Shown piece after piece: positions 39,711 to 45,700 of a DNA stretch of 64,000 nt; the stretch's first letter is position 1; every line of letters starts with the position of its first letter. A program made the position numbers and the translations under genes. The notes beneath the pieces were generated by a model. It searched no databases. It saw only the letters and a program-made list of their open reading frames with translations, and was not told the origin of the DNA. The stretch is from Bos javanicus (lineage: Eukaryota; Chordata; Mammalia; Artiodactyla; Bovidae), in the NCBI RefSeq assembly GCF_032452875.1, contig NC_083869.1, positions 127,540,001 through 127,604,000 of the forward strand, written 5' to 3'.

Positions 39711-42700
39711 TGAAGCGAGCACTGATTTCTAGGAATTCTTTAAAAATTCTGGATATTGGTCTTTTGTCAGATATATGTACTGTAAATAGCTTCCCCAGTT
39801 TTGTGGGTTATTTTTCACTTTCTTAATGATGTCTTTTGATGAACAGAAGTTCTTAATTTTATTATAGTTCAATGTATCATTGTTCCCTCTATGTTGAGTT
39901 CTTATGTGTCCTGTTTAAGACATTTTTGCCTACTACAGGGTCACATAGATGTCCTCCAAGGGCCGCTTAATAGCTTATTTATTTATTATTAATTTAGTTT
40001 TTTTAATTAGAGGCTAATTACTTTACAACATTGCGGTGGTTTTTGCCATACATCGACATGAATCAGCCCTGGGTGTACATGTGTCCCACCATCCCAAATC
40101 CCACTCCCACCTACCTCCCCACCCCACCGTTTAATAGTTTAAAGTGAAGCCTTGGGGTTGCTTTGAAGGAGAGAAGACAGGGAAGTATGTTCAAGGAGGG
40201 GTGGGCAGGGGAGATGGGTCTGTTGGCCAAGTTGTACCTATCTTGCCCTTATAGACATAAAACCTTTCTTTTTCTTGCCCTGAGAGACATAAAACCTTTA
40301 TCTTTAATTGCCTAATGAGGAAACTCAGGACTCCAAGGTTAAGTGCCCAGGGTCACACAGCTAGTGACAGAACTGGGACTTGAACTGGGTTTTCTGACTT
40401 ATGGCCTAGTTCATTATCCACGAACTAAACTAAGCCAAAGAGGATCTTGAAACCCCTCCTACGTGTCTGAGCAGCTTTGCAGGAGAGTGATGGGAAGGGG
40501 CTTCCTGGGGAGGGACATTTGCTCTCCTGGCGGCCTTGCTGGCAGCGTCAGGAGAGTGATGGGAAGGGGCTTCCTGGGGAGGGACATTTGCTCTCCTGGC
40601 GGCCTTGCTGGCAGCGTCAGTACTGATGCACATAGTCCTTTTGATCCCCAGTGGTCTTTGCGGCCTGATGCCCCAATGTGACCACCTCTGCTTTGTCATT
40701 TCTAGGCTCGGCTACAAGGTACTCATCGACCTCGGGGCGCTGGCCTTCACCATCATCATGGGTGTGGCCTCTGGCCTCTTGACAGGTCAGTGTGAGACCA
40801 CCCTTCTTCCACCATCGTCCAGGGCACAGGGTCTGGGCCGAGATTGCAACTGCCCCATGGTTGGGCATGTATGTGTCCATCTCCTTCCCCATGAACCCAC
40901 CCCCTTCAGCTCCAGCCAAATAAGGCGAAGAGCTCATATCTTGATTTAAAAAAACAAATGAACACAGAATCACAAAATTTCAAAATTGGGAAGGCCCTCA
41001 GAGGTCACCTGAACACTATAGCCTCTTGAGCCCAGGACTGGTGATTTCACTGAATTTTGTACAGAAGACTAAGGAAACCCTGATGCTTACAGAGCTTACC
41101 TTTTATTCCCTGATAACACTTATACTGCTATTTTGTTCAGCAAATAGACGAGGTACTAGGGACACAGCAGTGAACAAACCAAATTCCCTGGTCATACCGA
41201 GTTGATACTCTAGGTGGAGAAGGAGCTTTCACCATAAACAGAAAAAAATACGGTACATCAGATGGTGATAAGCACTATGATGAGAAATAAATCAGGGTAG
41301 GGAAATGCAGAGTCATGGTGAGAGTGGGGTGCTCTTTAGGAAGGGTGGTAAGGAAGGCCTATCTAAGAAGTTGACCTTTAAGCAAGGACTTGACTGCAAA
41401 GAAGGAGGGAGACATACTGTGTATTTATTTGGGAGAAGAACTTTCCATGAAAAGGGACAGCAAGGCCAGAGGCACTGAGGCAGGAGCATCCTTTGCTTGT
41501 CTGGGGAATAGCAAGGGTGTCAGTGTAGCTGATGTAGCTGGAGAGATGGGGAGAGGGGAAGGGGTTGGAGACAGAGTGGTAGCAAGGAGCTAGATCATTC
41601 TGGAGATGAGAGGCCATTAGAGGTCTGTAGGCAGAGGACTGAAGTATGTTTTTACTTCTGCAATGTGACAGAAGAGCAAAGAATCTTGCAAGTGTGAGTG
41701 TGAAAGTCGCTCAGTCATGTCCAAATCTTTGCGACCCTCTGGACTGTAGCCTACCAGGCTTCTCTGTCCATGGACTTCTCCAGGCAAGAATACTGGAGTG
41801 GGTAGCCATTCCCTTCACCAGGGGATCTTCCTGACCCAGGGATCGAACCCAGGTCTCCCACATTGCAGGCAGATTCTTTATTATCTGAGCCACCAGGGAA
41901 GCCCCCAAAACACACATGGCATGTGGGATCTAGTTGCCTGACCAGGGATCAAACGGGAAGTGCAGAGTCCTAGCCATTGGACCACCAGGGAAGTCCCAAA
42001 AGAATCTTGGGGAGACAGCAATTTGCCTGTCTTACTTATACACAAGATGAAAACATGCTTTCTGTCCAGAATTGTTCACTGTTATTCTACAGGTAAATAC
42101 CTTTTCTTGGTTAGACTCTCACATATTGTGTCTCTAAGCATGGAGTGAACGCCAAATAAGAGACAAAATAGCCAAAGCAGACACTAAAGAATGGTGTGAC
42201 CTTGGGCGAATGGTGTGACCATGTCACTTTACTCTTTCAAAGCCAGGCATTGGCTGGCTTTCTATGAAGTGGGTGGATTATAGTAACTAATCATTTGGCA
42301 TACTTTCAGCTCTAAAACATGTATGATAGTACTTTTTCTGGGCCACACAGCATGGTTGGATGGCGTCAGTGACTCGATGGACATGAGTTTGAGCAAACGT
42401 CGGGAAATGGTGAAGGACAGGAAAGCCTGGCATATTGCAGTCCAAGGGGTGACAGAGTCAGATACCACTTGGTGACTGAACAACAATGGCATGGGGAATC
42501 TTGGTTCCCTGACCAGGGATTGAAGCCATATCCCCTGCATTGGAAGCACAGAGTCTTAACCATTGGGCTACCAGGAAAGTCCCGAAAGTGCTTTCTGGAA
42601 TTTTCGAGAATGAGATTGGCTAGAATTGCTTTAAGGTACCAATTGGCCTCAGCTTTCAACAGAGTCTGAGACAACTGATTAAATGCAGATGAGAACAAGG

Positions 42701-45700
42701 CCTCCTGCCGTAAGTTTACATTCTCTTGGTGGTGGCAGTCCAACCCTAAAGAGAGTTGCCAGATTTTTGAATTTTGCCAGAATTCTGAATTCTGCCAACT
42801 CAGAATTCAGAATTAACTGAGCATCCTGCATCTTATTTGGCAGTCCTACACCTGGGCGCTCATGCCATTCACCACTGCAACCAGCGTAGACCAAGTGACA
42901 CTGAATTGTGCTGTCTTGTAAAGCAACTCAGAGGGCTTCCCATGCTTCACTGAGATCAAGAAAGAGAATAAAGACACTCCTATTATTCCTTTAAGAGTTA
43001 AGAACAATGAGCTTTCATCCTTATATGTTGCTTTGTACTTGAGGAAACTGGTGATTGAAAAGTACCTGGACAGGATTTCCCTGGTGGCCCAGTGGTTAGG
43101 ACTCTGCACTTCCACTTCAGCGTCGCAGGTTCAATCCCTGGTCGGGGAACTAAGATCCTGCATGCCACTTGGCCAAGAAAAGAAAAAGAAAGACAGCCTT
43201 CCATGTGTTGTGTACCACAGAGACATTCCCTAATATTTCCCCAAGTTAAAAAAAAATTTATGTGGACAGTATAAGGGGAAAGAGGCCTCCAAGAAGCCAG
43301 GATGGCACTAAATTGACCCCCTAAAATCAAGCATTTTACCCATGAAGAGACCCCTTTCTGTGAAGCCCTCCCATAGGCACTTAGGTAAGAAACAATCTTG
43401 GCGACTTCCCTGGTGGTACAATGGTTAAGACTCTGTGCCTCCACTCCAGGGGCACAGGTTCCATCCCTGGTCAGGGAAGTAGGATCTCACATGCTGTGTG
43501 GTACAGCCGAAAGAGAGAGAGAGAGAAAATAAAAAGAATCTTATCAAGCATGGTTAAAGGTTTTCCCAGTTCAGGCAGATTAAAAATAGCAGATTAGAGT
43601 TAGGTTTCCAGAGGTGAGACACACTGCTAGAAGTTAGCAGTAAGAACAAAGAGCCTAGCAGGAGAAAATAAATTCTTAAAACCAGACACAAGAACATGAG
43701 AAGCTCGGGCTGCCAGAGAACAGGCCAGTAACTTTCAGCAGCTGTGGCCCTTCTCCACGTTATACAGCGCCTTTGATAATTGGATATTCCTATCAGCAGC
43801 TCCAATTTTTTTTTAAAAGTCTAAATGTGTTCAGTGTTGTCTCACAAGACAAGAAAATATATTTTAGATGGATTTTCATCAGTGATGAGTAAGCCTCAAC
43901 TACCTGAAAAATATATGTAGGCAACAGAGGTTCATTTATGAGTAATTCTAGCTAAATGGGGTGTGTCGATTACACTCTCCATGCCAATATCAGTTAAAGG
44001 CACACACTGTGAGAGGCAAGTGTGAATGAGCACACGCCTACTCTTGTTAATCTTACTGTTTAATACACTGGGATGCATCATCATTAAAAATGCACAGATA
44101 AGTCTATCAATGGCGTTTCCCTGCTTCACATGAAAGGTAAGCATGACTTTATGTCCTGGAAATTCCACTTTGAGCAGCTGGGGGAATACACAGGGCCCTA
44201 GCTCTCTGGGCAGAGGTGGGACGGCTGACAAGAACAAGCACAGAAGCACATGTTATTACCTGCTTTCCTAACCAGTGGAATCTGGAGCTGAGGTCACTGT
44301 GACTTTCTTGGAACCAGGGAGGATGAACCTGCGAGGGTGGCTGTTTGAGTTGCTCTCCATGGTAGCTCTTGTGTTTAAATGAATCAGCTTTCAAGTGGAG
44401 CTTTGTCCAACAGAGTCCTTCTTCTCTGTCTTGGGAAGCGTGTTAGATCCATGACTATCATATACCTCTCAGTATAATCTAAATACTTTGGATATATTTG
44501 TTCTTACCAGTTCCTTTTAAAAGATCTCTGTAGAACTAATTAAACTGATCCAGGAAGGACAGTGCTTCAGTGTGTCTATCTCCAGGTTGTGGAAGATAAA
44601 AGGATTTCTGTTGAGTTATCATAGGTGAGATACGATAGTCTGATTAACTTTGAGATAATGCAATCCTCTAAATGTGTAACATTTATTTATGAACTTAAAC
44701 AGGTTTGCTCTTAAACCTCAACATATGGAAATCAACTCACAAGATTCACTATTTTGACGACCAATCTTTCTGGAAGGTAAGATTTTTAACCTATTAATGT
44801 CATAGGTTTGGAGTCAATGGACTTAAAGATACCTGGGGTATGTACGTTAACAAATGAAAATGAAGTAAGGAGCACTGGAGGAGAAGCAAATCCACGATAC
44901 GTGTGTGTGAGTGTACGTGTGCGTGTGTGTGTGTGTGTGTGTTGGTGGTGGGTGGGGAGGTACTAGATGCTCCCATCTCCCTGATGCCTCAAAGTCATGT
45001 GGGAACTGACCCTGGCCACGTCTCCTCCCCATCTGGAGTCACTGAAGTGGGCTAATAGTTCAACAGGAAGGTGATAGAATCCCGCGCTGCAAACGCCAGA
45101 GGCCCACAGGGGCCAGGCAGTCCAGTCCCCTCATTTGCTGGACTTCCGAGCGGAGCCATGACTGTCTAAGTTCTGAGAGGAAGAGAGGGATAAATTACAG
45201 CCAGTGGACACGAGAAAGCTTGTGGTATAGGGATCTGGGGTCAGTGAGTCAAGAGACATGCAGCTCGACTAATCGCTGACAGTCTAGGTGACATTGTAGG
45301 GCTGGGAAGAAGGTCAGGGCTCGTTCCCTGAGACCCCACTGCCTTCCACCCTTTGACCTGCACTCGCAGTTCACAATGTACTCTGATGTGTGTTGCCTTA
45401 GGTAATCTCCCAACTGATGCTGAGGTTGGCCTTCTCACCCAGCAGGCCAAGATACCGACCACTAGGGGGACACAGAAGCAGCCTTATTGCGGACCTTGGT
45501 ATTCAGGTCTGTAGGGGCCAAACTGAGAACCTACAGAGAAAACCCACCTCTTCTTCTCCTTTATCTCTGTGCTCCTCTTCCTCTTGAAACAGCTTTCTGG
45601 AGGTATACTTGACAACAAACTGCACATATTAAGTATATAATTTGATATCTTTAAACATATTTATACACCTCTGAAACCACACCATAACCACACCAAGATA

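Larger units (their letters stand above)
32894..40705 (+). other. RH intron 7 (7.8 kb)
   Basis: The intron runs from GTGGGT to cattttctag-type acceptor (tcatttctag). It is the most element-rich intron and contains the U6 retrocopy and the 69-bp tandem repeat. 37640-37960 and 40140-40300 show no clear repeat or exon. Confidence 0.85.
40786..44702 (+). other. RH intron 8 (3.9 kb)
   Basis: The intron runs from GTCAGT to acttaaacag. It contains L2-like, Bov-tA, BovB and several CHR-2 copies. 43560-44700 shows no young repeat and no plausible exon. Confidence 0.85.

Noticed and set aside
39617..39722. Functional U6 snRNA gene
   Set aside because: Target-site duplication, a 3' A run and the lack of U6 promoter elements show a retrocopy.
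40463..40681. Repeated 23-residue peptide (MGRGFLGRDICSPGGLAGSV type) from the 69-bp repeat
   Set aside because: The repeat unit is a multiple of three, so the frame stays open, but it lies in intron 7 and has no splice sites or relatives.
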